Below are positions 34,437 to 43,444 of a stretch of DNA of 64,000 nt, one piece after another. The DNA lies in the NCBI GenBank assembly GCA_024655945.1, contig JANLFK010000001.1:652116-716115 (forward strand). Direction: 5' to 3'. The stretch is from a candidate division KSB1 bacterium (GTDB lineage Bacteria; Zhuqueibacterota; Zhuqueibacteria; JANLFK01; Oleimicrobiaceae). Both the position numbers and the translations under genes were made by a program. The stretch's first letter is position 1. Each line of letters begins with the position of its first letter. The notes beneath the pieces are model-generated. The model had not been told where the DNA came from and ran no database searches. It saw only the letters and a list, made by a program, of their open reading frames with translations.

Positions 34437-37400
34437 ATGGTGCATAGGCGTACTGCGCAGGGTTGGCTGGTCTCACTGACCGGCCTGGTGACACTGGTTT
34501 TGATTTGCATGTGCCCACCTGCACAAGCAGCAAATGGCAAGATAGCCGGTCGAGTCTACGACGCCCAGACCAAGGAGCCGTTGCCTGGTGCCAACGTCAT
34601 CGTCGAAAGCATTTGGCAAGCGGGTCGGCCGGTGCCGCTGGAATTGAAACTTGGCGCCGCAGCCGACCGGGAGGGATACTTTGTCATCCTCAATGTCCCC
34701 CCTGGCACCTATGACATAAGGGCCAGGATGATGGGCTATGGGCCCTTGCTCAAGCAACAGGTGCGGGTGAACTTGGACCGTACCACCACGGTGGATTTTG
34801 CCCTCAGCACCCAGGTGCTGGAGATGGGAGCTATCGAGGTGGTGGCAGAGCGGGAACCCATCCGCGCCGATGTGGCGGGCACGCAGGAGATTATCCTCAC
34901 TCAGCGACTGGCAGAGACCCCGGTGCTGCGCGTGGACGAGTTCGTCAACAAGATCAAGGGTGTGCAGCTGGTGGCCGACAATGACGGCCAGGGCCTCAGC
35001 ATCCGCGGTGGGGGCATCCGCGAGACCGACGTGCGCATCGATGGCATTTCCTTGCGCGACCCGCGCTCCGAGAATTCGTACCTCTCGCTCAACTCCACCT
35101 CCGTGGAAGAGTTGCACGTGCTCACGGGTGGGTTCCAGGCAAAGTACGGCGGCTTCCGCTCCGGGTTGGTCAACGTGGTGACCAAGGAGGGGCGGCGCGA
35201 CCGCTACTCGTTGTCCCTGCGCATGGATGCCACGCCCGGCGGACAGAAGAAGTTCTTCGGCGTCAACCCCTGGAGCGACGAGTCGTGGATCTATCGGGTC
35301 TTTGCCGACACGAGCGAAAAAGGCTACGCCTGGAAGGGCACCATCGGCGACACAACGGTGCCGGAGGAGCTGCGCTACTTCCGCGGGTGGAAACACAAGA
35401 ATGAAGGCAGGAGCAACTATGAGGCCATCGGCATCCCCCGCAACGCTAAGCTCACGCCCGAGCAGAAGCTGGCATTGTGGAAGCGGCAACACCCGCAGTA
35501 TCGCTTCGCCGACAAGCCAGACGTCTTCGTGGAGGGTACGCTCACCGGTCCAGTGCCGGGTGGCGGCTTGCCACTAGTGGGGGCCCTTCTGGTCCGCACC
35601 ACCTTCCTGGCTGGGTTCAAGTACGAAGACACGCAATTCGCCTTTCCCCTTGGGCCGCGCAACAACTACGTGGACTGGAACGGCCAGCTCAAGTTGACCA
35701 CCACCTTCAGCCCCAGCATAAAGTTGTCCCTGAACAGCATGTACGCCGAGGTGAATACCTTGACCGCCGGCCGGCCCAGCACCTTCGGCGGCGCGCTCAT
35801 CGATAACTCCAGCCGCTTCAACTTCCTCAGCAGCACCGAGGTCTCCGTGGCCCAGCAGGCCGCCCTGCTCGGAGGGAGCAACGGCTTCGTGCAGATGTTC
35901 AACAAGAGCCGCCTGCAGTTCTACGACAAACGCCTGCTCGTCGGCGGCGCCAAGCTGACGCACACCCTGTCGCCCAAGGCCTTTTACACAGTCGACCTGC
36001 AGGTGGGGTACACCGACAACAAACTCACCCCCTTCGCCTTGGACACCTCGCGCGCCGATGCCTGGTTCATGTTGGACAGCACCTACCGCGTGCTGGATGC
36101 GCCGAACAAGGGCACTCCCAACGGCTCCACCAACTGGCTGACCGACATCACCAACATGTTTTGGCTGTACGGCGGCCTGCAGGCTGCAGACTCTTCCTAC
36201 TCCTGGTCGGCGAACCTCAAGGCCGACCTCACCGCCCAATTAGGCCGGCACCACCAGCTGGAGACCGGCATCAGTGTCGACTTCAACCACATCTCGGTCA
36301 ACTCTGGCACCTGGTTGCAGTCGGAGCAAAGTTGGACGCCCGACACCTGGCAGTACTACACGGCCAAGCCGCTGGAGATAGGCGCCTACCTCCAGGACAA
36401 ACTCGAATTCCAGGGCATGATTGCCACCTTAGGCGTGCGGGCCGACTACTTCAATCCCAACAAGAAGGCGTATCTGGTTGCCCATCCGCTGGACCAGGAC
36501 TATGCTAACTTCTTCAACTTGGTCTACCAGTACTTGCCAGGGAAGTTCGGCTCGTGGGAAAAGTGGGTCAAGTTCCGCGAGATGTTAGATGAGCCGCCCG
36601 GTTGGCCGGCCACGGAGAACAAGACGCAATTGAAGCTCTCGCCGCGCGTGGGGGTCTCTTTCCCGATAACCGTGAACAGCAAGCTCTATTTCAACTACGG
36701 CCATTTCTACCAGCGGGCGAATCCCACCTTCCTCTACAATCAAGCGGTGATGCCGGGCGCCACCAATGTGCCCTGTCCTGACCTGACCATGGCGCGCACG
36801 GTTGCCTATGAATTCGGCTACGAGCAGAACTTCTGGAAGGACTTTTTGTTCAACGTCACCTTCTACTACAAAGACGTGAAGGATGAGCCGCTGTCGCGCT
36901 CCTATGTGGACTACTGGGAAGAGCAGACGGTGCAGAAGTATTTCCCCGATTTCTACAAGGACATCAGGGGCGCGGAATTGCGCCTGGAGAAGCGGCTCGG
37001 TCGCTTCTTCACCTTCTGGGGCAACTATGAGTACCGCCTGCAGACTACTGGCCGCACCGGGCTGGCTTACGTGTACGAAAACCGTCTGCGCGCCAGTGAG
37101 GAGGAGCGGTGGCCGAACATTGTGACCACCGACCCCAGGCCGCTTGCCCATGCCAACATCAACCTGCACACGCCCATGAATTGGGGACCACGCCTGTACG
37201 GGCTCTGGCCGCTGGCCGGCATCTACGTCAACTTTTTCTTCGAGTGGCAGGATGGCGGCCGGCAGATCATCAATCCGCAGGAGCCTGAGGAAAAGCAACA
37301 CCGCATCGAGGTGGTGGACTATTCCAACGCCGCCTTGCGCGCCGCCAAGATGGTACGCATCGCCGGGGTGAACATCGAGCTGGTGGCGACGGTGCAGAAT

Positions 37401-37616
37401 CTCTTCAACCAGAAGCGGCTGTCGTTCCAAAACATGAGCACCGCCCAGTTTGACCGGTACAAAAACTCGCTGCACCTGCCCTTCGAGAGCGGAGAGCAGC
37501 ACGGCAACGACAAGTTGGGCGAGTGGGACAAGGACTATATCGACATCGGTTGGTTCACGGCGCCCTTGTTCCTGAACCCGCGCCGCGTGCTCCTCGGGCT
37601 GCGCATCAACCTCTGA
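34437..37616 (+). CDS. SusC-like TonB-dependent receptor with carboxypeptidase-regulatory N-domain
   Basis: A 1059-residue outer-membrane protein. After a signal peptide ending CPPAQAANG comes a CarboxypepD_reg-like domain (about 35-130: GKIAGRVYDAQTKEPLPGANVIV, GTYDIRARMMGY). The plug carries VLRVDEFVNKIKGVQLVADN, GLSIRGGGIRETDVRIDG and GGFQAKYGGFRSGLVNVVTKEG. The remaining 800 residues form the barrel, ending PRRVLLGLRINL, a typical last strand. Such receptors import large oligosaccharides or other polymers with TonB energy. It is followed 7 bp later by the GH18 enzyme, consistent with import of its products. No separate SusD gene is visible. ATG 34437 has GGAGGGA at 7 nt. Confidence 0.9.
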   Translation: MVHRRTAQGWLVSLTGLVTLVLICMCPPAQAANGKIAGRVYDAQTKEPLPGANVIVESIWQAGRPVPLELKLGAAADREGYFVILNVPPGTYDIRARMMGYGPLLKQQVRVNLDRTTTVDFALSTQVLEMGAIEVVAEREPIRADVAGTQEIILTQRLAETPVLRVDEFVNKIKGVQLVADNDGQGLSIRGGGIRETDVRIDGISLRDPRSENSYLSLNSTSVEELHVLTGGFQAKYGGFRSGLVNVVTKEGRRDRYSLSLRMDATPGGQKKFFGVNPWSDESWIYRVFADTSEKGYAWKGTIGDTTVPEELRYFRGWKHKNEGRSNYEAIGIPRNAKLTPEQKLALWKRQHPQYRFADKPDVFVEGTLTGPVPGGGLPLVGALLVRTTFLAGFKYEDTQFAFPLGPRNNYVDWNGQLKLTTTFSPSIKLSLNSMYAEVNTLTAGRPSTFGGALIDNSSRFNFLSSTEVSVAQQAALLGGSNGFVQMFNKSRLQFYDKRLLVGGAKLTHTLSPKAFYTVDLQVGYTDNKLTPFALDTSRADAWFMLDSTYRVLDAPNKGTPNGSTNWLTDITNMFWLYGGLQAADSSYSWSANLKADLTAQLGRHHQLETGISVDFNHISVNSGTWLQSEQSWTPDTWQYYTAKPLEIGAYLQDKLEFQGMIATLGVRADYFNPNKKAYLVAHPLDQDYANFFNLVYQYLPGKFGSWEKWVKFREMLDEPPGWPATENKTQLKLSPRVGVSFPITVNSKLYFNYGHFYQRANPTFLYNQAVMPGATNVPCPDLTMARTVAYEFGYEQNFWKDFLFNVTFYYKDVKDEPLSRSYVDYWEEQTVQKYFPDFYKDIRGAELRLEKRLGRFFTFWGNYEYRLQTTGRTGLAYVYENRLRASEEERWPNIVTTDPRPLAHANINLHTPMNWGPRLYGLWPLAGIYVNFFFEWQDGGRQIINPQEPEEKQHRIEVVDYSNAALRAAKMVRIAGVNIELVATVQNLFNQKRLSFQNMSTAQFDRYKNSLHLPFESGEQHGNDKLGEWDKDYIDIGWFTAPLFLNPRRVLLGLRINL

Positions 37617-37623
37617 GGGCCAT

Positions 37624-38994
37624 TTGCATCTGTCCAGGCAACAAGGGAGTGTCCACCCCGCCGCACTGGTCTTGAGTGGCGCACTTCTGAGCTGTGCATT
37701 GGCGAGCTCCTCGCTGGCGGGAACGCGCATGGTCGTGGGCTATTACCCTTCCTGGGTGCAGCAGAGTTTTCCCCCTGCGGCGGTCGATTTTGCCAGGGTG
37801 ACGCACGTGGCCCATGCTTTTGCGTGGCCCAACGCCGACGGCACCATTGCTTCCTCCCCCGAGTTTGATCCGCGGGGATTCGTAGCGGCCGTGCACGGCG
37901 CCGGCAAGAAGGCGCTCCTCTCCCTTGGCGGCTGGGGGCAGTCGGACGGCTTTTCCCCGATGGCTGCAGACCCGGCACGCAGGGCCCGCTTCGTCAGGGC
38001 GGTCACCGACATGTGCCAGACACACGGTTACGATGGCGTGGACCTCGACTGGGAGTACCCGACGCTTTCGGATCGCGGCAATTTGACGGCCTTGGTGAGC
38101 GAATTGCACCAGGCCCTGGTCGGCATGACCCCATCCAGGCTGCTCTCCATGGCGGTGCCCGCAGGATCCTGGACGGCAGGCCAGTACGACTATCTCGCCC
38201 TCGCCCCGCATCTGGAATGGTTCGGGTGCATGACCTACGACTTTCACGGCAGCTGGACTGCGCACGCCGGGCACAATGCGCCGCTCTATCCCTCTGGCGG
38301 AGACCGGTGCGGCTCGGTGCACGAGGCCGTAACCTTTCTGCTTTCCCTCGGACTGCCCAAAGAGAAGCTGCTCATCGGCGTCCCGCTGTACGGACGACTG
38401 TTCAATGCCACGGGCTTGTACAGTCCCAGCACTGGCGGCGGCGAGCTATGGTACAGCGGCGCAGCGGCCCTCGCCCTCGCAGGCTGGACGTATCACTGGG
38501 ATGAGGCAGCGCGAGTTCCCTACCTCACCAATCCCAATGGCACGATGCTCCTGACCTTCGACGATACGGCCTCGGTGGCGCTCAAGTGCGCGTACATCGA
38601 AAGCAAAGGGCTTGGCGGAGCGATTGTCTGGGCGCTGGGGCAGGACGTGATCGGCGGCCAGCAGGTCCTCTTGGCAACCCTGGGCCGCAGGCTTCTCACT
38701 CCCACTGCGGTAGCGCAGAAACCAGGCAGGCCGGCAGGGCCGTTCTTGCGCTGCTACCCCGACCCGTGTAATGCTTCTCTCACCGTGCTCTACAACTCGC
38801 CGCAGCCCGGTATGGCAAGGCTCCAGCTTTACGACATTTGTGGAACAATGGTGTGGGAGAGCGAGGCGCCAGCATGGGGCGCCGGGGAACAGCGTATGCC
38901 CGTCGACGTGTCTGGCTTGGCCAGCGGCACGTACGTGTGCCGGCTGCAGGCGTCGTCAACGGTTCTCACCAGGAAAGTGGTGATCGTGCGATGA
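37624..38994 (+). CDS. GH18 chitinase/endo-N-acetylglucosaminidase with T9SS sorting domain
   Basis: A 456-residue secreted enzyme. Signal peptide: PAALVLSGALLSCALASSSLAG. The GH18 barrel has MVVGYYPSW, LLSLGGWGQSDGF, the catalytic motif DGVDLDWEYP (Asp137, Asp140, Asp142 and acid Glu144), MTYDFHGSW, IGVPLYGRLF and GAIVWALGQD. The last 80 residues are a type IX secretion signal (RCYPDPCNASLTVLYNS, GMARLQLYDICG, DVSGLASGTYVCRLQ, KVVIVR), so the enzyme is probably exported and surface attached. GH18 covers chitinases and ENGases cutting the chitobiose core of N-glycans; substrate is not certain. The start is TTG 37624 with GAGG upstream. Confidence 0.9.
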   Translation: MHLSRQQGSVHPAALVLSGALLSCALASSSLAGTRMVVGYYPSWVQQSFPPAAVDFARVTHVAHAFAWPNADGTIASSPEFDPRGFVAAVHGAGKKALLSLGGWGQSDGFSPMAADPARRARFVRAVTDMCQTHGYDGVDLDWEYPTLSDRGNLTALVSELHQALVGMTPSRLLSMAVPAGSWTAGQYDYLALAPHLEWFGCMTYDFHGSWTAHAGHNAPLYPSGGDRCGSVHEAVTFLLSLGLPKEKLLIGVPLYGRLFNATGLYSPSTGGGELWYSGAAALALAGWTYHWDEAARVPYLTNPNGTMLLTFDDTASVALKCAYIESKGLGGAIVWALGQDVIGGQQVLLATLGRRLLTPTAVAQKPGRPAGPFLRCYPDPCNASLTVLYNSPQPGMARLQLYDICGTMVWESEAPAWGAGEQRMPVDVSGLASGTYVCRLQASSTVLTRKVVIVR

Positions 38995-39052
38995 TTGCCG
39001 GAGCCCCTTTGGGCGACTATTGCCTACGGATGACCAATGAGGAGAAGCAACG

Positions 39053-41155
39053 ATGAGGCGACAGTTGTTCTGTTTTGCGCTCGCGAGCCTGTTCCTCTGG
39101 AGCAGCGCGCCTTCCCTGTGGTCGCAGAAGGACTACAATGGCCCCCCGCTGTTCATCGATGTGAACGCCATCAAGCTCGACATGAAGAAGCTGAACGGCG
39201 AGGGACAGTTCACCACGCAGTACAGCTGGATGCTCACCGGCACTGGCCCAGAAAAGACCGAGATCTTCTTCTACCCCCAGGACCAGTGGCACGCGCAACT
39301 GCTCTACCAGATCTTCAACCCCATCTGCCTGGATGACAGCGGCTGTGTGGACCAGAAGGGCAATCGCAAGATCATCCCTACCCCTTTTGTAAGCAACGGG
39401 GTGAACGACTGGTCGCAGGAGATCCGCCGCTATCGCCCGCCCTATGTGACCGTCGACGGCGTGCCATTGTTCCGCGAGTATCGCTGGCAGGTGGACCCCA
39501 AGCTGAAGCCGGACATCGCCGCCGTCTGGGAGGATATCCTCCCCTTCTGGGGCATTCGCACGCACGTGGAGGTCTATGCCTTCAGCAACCCCAATCATCA
39601 GGACTACATCATCTGGAAAGGCACCTACAAGTTCACGGGCGAAACCAGGCGGCCGATTGAGAATCCAGGCCCGGAGGATGTGTTCCCCGATCAGACGATT
39701 CGCCTCTGGTGGCCGGTGGCCTTCAGCTTCGGTCCCTCCAAGGCTGGCGAGTACGAGGTGTTCGGCCACTTCGCCTACGAGGGGGAAGACGATTTGGACA
39801 GCTGGTTCGCGCGCAAGTCACAGCTGGTGATAGGTCGGGCCCGCGATACCCTGAAGGTGGCCTACTACTGGGACTCCACCCTTGGCGGAAGTGCCGCTTA
39901 TCCCAACGGCAGAAGGGACCACACGGGCGACCCAGATCGCACCACCGGCCACCTGATGTCGCCGCAGGTGCCCGGCTATGCGCTGCTCTACGCCTGCACT
40001 TCGCCCACCGATCCGGCCGATGATCCTACGCAGCCCTACGCGATGCCGCACGCCGGAATCGTCAAGGACCTTTGGGGGCGGCGCGACTTTGGCCTGCGCG
40101 ACACCTACATCGGTCACGATAGCCGCGGCAAGTTCCCGAAAGACGCTATCACCGAAGGGTGGGCCACCAGTCCGGAAAAGGGCCCGATGCGCTTCATCAC
40201 CGTGGGGCCCTATCGGCTGACCAAGAACGCCGCTGTCGGTCGCTACGATTCCATCACCGTCGTCTACGCCATCGGCGTGGGCTCACTGTCGTGGGAGATG
40301 GCAGACAGCATAGGCAAGGCCTGGTTCCGCGGGCAGCTCACCGATGAGGAAAAGAACGCCTGGGTACTCACAGGGCGCGACTCGCTGTTCAAGGTCTTGG
40401 ATCGGGCGTACTGGGCGTGGAACCGCGGGCTGGACATTCCCGACCCGCCGCCTCCGCCGGATCTGGAGGTGATCAGCGACGCCGATCGGGTCGTGGTCAA
40501 ATGGTCATACCCCGATCCGTCCTACTTCAAGGACCCCGACACGGGCGTGGACGACTGGTATGCCTGGCGCGTGTACCGCAAGAAAGGGGCCTCTTTCGTG
40601 GGTGATCCTCAGGACGCCTACAGTGGCGAACGCTGGCAGCTCATTTACGAGACCACCAACCGCAACGAGACCACGTACATCGACAACGACGTCACGCGCG
40701 GCGTGAGCTACTACTACGCGGTGACCGCGGTGGACAACGCCACTCAGAATCGTGACGGCCTCTTCCCGGGGCAAAAGCTGGAGAGCTCGCGTTTTGCCAA
40801 TCGTTCGGCCATGCCCGCCATACCCTTCAAGGCCGGTCTGGCCACCACCGAGCGCGTGCGCGTGGTGCCCAACCCAGCAACGAGCAAGGCGGGTGGCCTT
40901 GGTTTCCCCGGCACTGCCGACCGCATCCTGTTCACCCAACTGCCCTACAAGTGCAAGCTGCGCGTGTTCACCGAGACAGGTGACCAGATCACCAGCATCG
41001 ACCACTTTGGCACGGACCAAGAGGTGTGGGATCAGCGGACCGATGCCAATCAGTATGTGACCAGCGGCATTTACATCCTTGCGGTCACTGAGGCGGAAGA
41101 CGTCAATGGCCGCCAGCTCCCTGACCAGTTCGTCAAGTTTGTGCTGGTCCGTTAA
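39053..41155 (+). CDS. Large secreted protein with FnIII-like region and C-terminal sorting-like domain
   Basis: A 700-residue protein with signal peptide (FALASLFLWSSAPSLWSQ). Most of it has no recognisable catalytic domain. A conserved two-part beta-rich region spans about residues 20-470 (with WSQEIRRYRPPYVTVDG and LWWPVAFSFGPSKAGEYEVFG). An FnIII-like segment lies at about 475-590 (PPDLEVISDADRVVVKWSYP, TYIDNDVTRGVSYYYAVTAVD). The C-terminal 95 residues (RVRVVPNPATS, LRVFTETGDQI, TSGIYILAV, VKFVLVR) resemble a T9SS-type sorting domain. GAGGAG precedes ATG 39053. It lies between the GH18 gene and the PorV/PorQ gene, and may be a surface scaffold or binding protein. Function is unknown. Confidence 0.75.
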   Translation: MRRQLFCFALASLFLWSSAPSLWSQKDYNGPPLFIDVNAIKLDMKKLNGEGQFTTQYSWMLTGTGPEKTEIFFYPQDQWHAQLLYQIFNPICLDDSGCVDQKGNRKIIPTPFVSNGVNDWSQEIRRYRPPYVTVDGVPLFREYRWQVDPKLKPDIAAVWEDILPFWGIRTHVEVYAFSNPNHQDYIIWKGTYKFTGETRRPIENPGPEDVFPDQTIRLWWPVAFSFGPSKAGEYEVFGHFAYEGEDDLDSWFARKSQLVIGRARDTLKVAYYWDSTLGGSAAYPNGRRDHTGDPDRTTGHLMSPQVPGYALLYACTSPTDPADDPTQPYAMPHAGIVKDLWGRRDFGLRDTYIGHDSRGKFPKDAITEGWATSPEKGPMRFITVGPYRLTKNAAVGRYDSITVVYAIGVGSLSWEMADSIGKAWFRGQLTDEEKNAWVLTGRDSLFKVLDRAYWAWNRGLDIPDPPPPPDLEVISDADRVVVKWSYPDPSYFKDPDTGVDDWYAWRVYRKKGASFVGDPQDAYSGERWQLIYETTNRNETTYIDNDVTRGVSYYYAVTAVDNATQNRDGLFPGQKLESSRFANRSAMPAIPFKAGLATTERVRVVPNPATSKAGGLGFPGTADRILFTQLPYKCKLRVFTETGDQITSIDHFGTDQEVWDQRTDANQYVTSGIYILAVTEAEDVNGRQLPDQFVKFVLVR

Positions 41156-41191
41156 CCTGGCAGCCTTTTGCGGCAAGAGCGAGGAGAAACC

Positions 41192-42211
41192 ATGAAGAGC
41201 AGACTGGTGTTGCTGATGATGGCGGTGACGCTTTGCGCGGCGTTACCCCTGCAAGGGCAGATTATCAAGAAAGGCCAGGTGGGGTTCAGGTTCTTGGAGA
41301 ATCCCATATCTGCCGAGGCCGTAGGACGCGGCTGTCTGGGCGTGGCGGCCGCTCGCAGTGCCAACGCCGTTTTCTGGAATCCTGCCGGCTTGCCTTGGAT
41401 CGACGGCCGATGGGATGTGGCGCTCAACTACACGAAAGGGATTGCCGACATCAATCACACCTCGGCGGCCGCGGCGTTACAGCTTTCCCGCGTGGGCACA
41501 CTGTGTTTGGATGCCATCATGATGGACTATGGCGATTTCTACGGCACCCGACGCGCCGACAACGAGCAAGGTTTCATCGATACGGGCGTATTCTCGCCAT
41601 CCGCCTGGGCAGTCGGCCTTTCCTTTGCACAACGGGTGAGCGACCGCTTCTCCTACGGCGTGCATCTCAAGTACGCCTACCAGGACCTTGGCGACGCTTG
41701 GGTGGCCACTGCCGGCGCCGACGTGGACGACCCCAACTTGCGGATCGCGCAAAAGTCCTACGCGCACGGTGAGCCGGCAGTGGATGTGGGCGCGGTCTAT
41801 GACTTTGCCTATCACGGCATCCGCTTCGGCGCCGTCATCCAAAACGTCTCTCGCGAAATCCGCTACGAGAGCGAGAAATTCCCCTTGCCGTTTGCAGTGA
41901 GCTTTGCGCTGAACGTCAATCCGCTGTCGTTCCTGGTCCCTGAGCTCAACGGGCATGACCTCGTCCTGGGCTTTGAGTCGCGCCACCCGCGTGACTTCAA
42001 AGAGAAACTCAAAGTAGGAGCCGAATACACGTTCCACGAGGTGCTCCTGGTACGCGCGGGGTACATGGGCAACTATGACGAGCGCGGTCTGACGGCGGGC
42101 ATCGGCGTGCGGCAGAAGGTCGGCAGCTCCACAATGCGCATCGATTACGCGTTTCAGGACTTTGGCCTGTTCAGCAGCGTCCACCTTTTCACGTTCGGCA
42201 TGAGCTACTGA
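41192..42211 (+). CDS. PorV/PorQ-family outer-membrane protein
   Basis: A 339-residue porin-like protein with a signal peptide ending LPLQGQ. It begins VGFRFLENPISAEAVGRGCLGVAAARSANAVFWNPAG, the diagnostic opening of the PorV/PorQ group in FCB bacteria, and continues as a 14-strand-type barrel (LNYTKGIADINHTSAAAALQ, RVSDRFSYGVHLKYAYQ, FGAVIQNVS) ending HLFTFGMSY. PorV is a component of the T9SS that helps attach cargo; PorQ acts with other parts. Its position right after two proteins with T9SS-like tails suggests a dedicated partner. ATG 41192 has AGGAGA upstream. A strong hairpin follows the gene. Confidence 0.85.
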   Translation: MKSRLVLLMMAVTLCAALPLQGQIIKKGQVGFRFLENPISAEAVGRGCLGVAAARSANAVFWNPAGLPWIDGRWDVALNYTKGIADINHTSAAAALQLSRVGTLCLDAIMMDYGDFYGTRRADNEQGFIDTGVFSPSAWAVGLSFAQRVSDRFSYGVHLKYAYQDLGDAWVATAGADVDDPNLRIAQKSYAHGEPAVDVGAVYDFAYHGIRFGAVIQNVSREIRYESEKFPLPFAVSFALNVNPLSFLVPELNGHDLVLGFESRHPRDFKEKLKVGAEYTFHEVLLVRAGYMGNYDERGLTAGIGVRQKVGSSTMRIDYAFQDFGLFSSVHLFTFGMSY

Positions 42212-42238
42212 GCCCGGCTGCCGGCAGATTGCTCCCAG

Positions 42239-42266
42239 GCGAGCCCTGGCCTCTGCCAGGGCTCGC
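42239..42266 (+). terminator. Hairpin after the PorV/PorQ gene
   Basis: A 12-bp perfect stem with loop CTCT: GCGAGCCCTGGC pairs with GCCAGGGCTCGC. No T-run follows, so it may be a processing or rho-assisted terminator. It lies 27 bp past the stop codon, at the end of the receptor-GH18-FnIII-PorV set. Confidence 0.6.
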
Positions 42267-42331
42267 GCGCAATTGCTCAGCCAGATGGACGCCGCTCAGC
42301 CGGCAAGTTAGCAATGATTAAGGAGACGAGC

Positions 42332-43327
42332 TTGCGCCCAGGAAGAAGCGAACTTCTCCGCGCGGGCAGGCACCTTGGCCTGCCCGCCGCCTTGCTGGTG
42401 GCATTGAGCGTTGTGCAGTGCGCCGCGCACCGAGGTGAGCTGGCCTCACGCCCTGCGCCTCACCCCGACGTGGTGGCCACCACGCGCGCAGCGCCCGCCC
42501 CATGGCTCAATGAACCGGCAAGCCGCTGGCTGCGCGACTTTTCCGGCTCGCCCCGCGACGACACGCTGGCCCTTCCCACATCCAGCCTTAAACAGGAAGG
42601 CATCGGCACCAAGAAGCGGGTCTTTGACCTGTTTGACCGCTGGCAGCTGCGGCCAGAAATCCGCGCCGACCGCGGCACCGCCTGGGCCGACATCACCGGC
42701 CAGTGCAAGGGGATGATCGAGCTGGACTTTGCCCTCACCCCCGAGCAATGGCAGGACCCGGAGCGGCGCCGCGCCTACTACCGCGCCGTGGATACGCTGA
42801 TCACCAACATTGGGAATAGGTTGCTTGCCGATTTCGGCGACCTGCTACAAGGCACAGAGCGGGAACTCTTCCTGCGCGCCCTCAAGGCCTTAGCCTGGCA
42901 GGAGAGCAGATGGCAACACTACCTGCGCTACAAAGACTGGTTCTTCGTGGTCGTGAGCGGTGGCTCTTACAACAAGTTGGATGACTGGGGGATCACCCAA
43001 CTGGCACGATCTTCGTTTGACGAGAAGGTGCTGTTGAACAAGAACTTTTTCGACAGCAACGGCTACTGCTCCATCTCCAGCACCCTCTACTACGGCTTCA
43101 TGCACTATTACTATTGCTACTTAGAGGCGCGCAGCAACCCGGACAACGGCCCGAGCCTCCTGAACAAGATAGTCGGTGCCTACAATCGTTACTCGTCGGG
43201 GTACAGCTCCAGTTGCTTTGCCTTAGCGGAGAGTGACTCGGCCTATCGCACCTACCAGATTCGAGCCATGGGGCTATTCAAGGACAATTTTGTCCTTGAG
43301 CCTTGGCGAGCACAGACAGGGTGGTGA
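42332..43327 (+). CDS. Lytic transglycosylase-like lipoprotein
   Basis: A 331-residue lipoprotein (lipobox LSVVQC, Cys30). The C-terminal half resembles a SLT/lysozyme-like domain: ALKALAWQESRWQHYL with candidate catalytic Glu191, then DDWGITQLARSSF, STLYYGFMHYYYCYLEARSN and LNKIVGAYNRYSSGYSS, matching the E, GLMQ-like and AYNxG-like motifs of transglycosylases loosely. It would cut peptidoglycan in the periplasm. The start TTG 42332 is preferred because AAGGAG lies 6 nt upstream; ATG 42314 has no ribosome-binding site. The stop is 117 bp from the convergent TlpA-like gene. Confidence 0.68.
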   Translation: MRPGRSELLRAGRHLGLPAALLVALSVVQCAAHRGELASRPAPHPDVVATTRAAPAPWLNEPASRWLRDFSGSPRDDTLALPTSSLKQEGIGTKKRVFDLFDRWQLRPEIRADRGTAWADITGQCKGMIELDFALTPEQWQDPERRRAYYRAVDTLITNIGNRLLADFGDLLQGTERELFLRALKALAWQESRWQHYLRYKDWFFVVVSGGSYNKLDDWGITQLARSSFDEKVLLNKNFFDSNGYCSISSTLYYGFMHYYYCYLEARSNPDNGPSLLNKIVGAYNRYSSGYSSSCFALAESDSAYRTYQIRAMGLFKDNFVLEPWRAQTGW

Positions 43328-43444
43328 ACGACCGCCGCCGGCCCGCTGACGAGCCACTCAAGCGCCGCGGTCCGCTCGTCTCCGCACCAGATGTGCTCGG
43401 GGCGCTCTGCACAGAGAGGGACAGAACGCCCCGCGCGCATTTCC

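Noticed and set aside
43398-43435. Hairpin between the transglycosylase-like and TlpA-like genes as a terminator
   Set aside because: Stem of six GC pairs with a long, poorly paired loop and no T-run; too weak to call.
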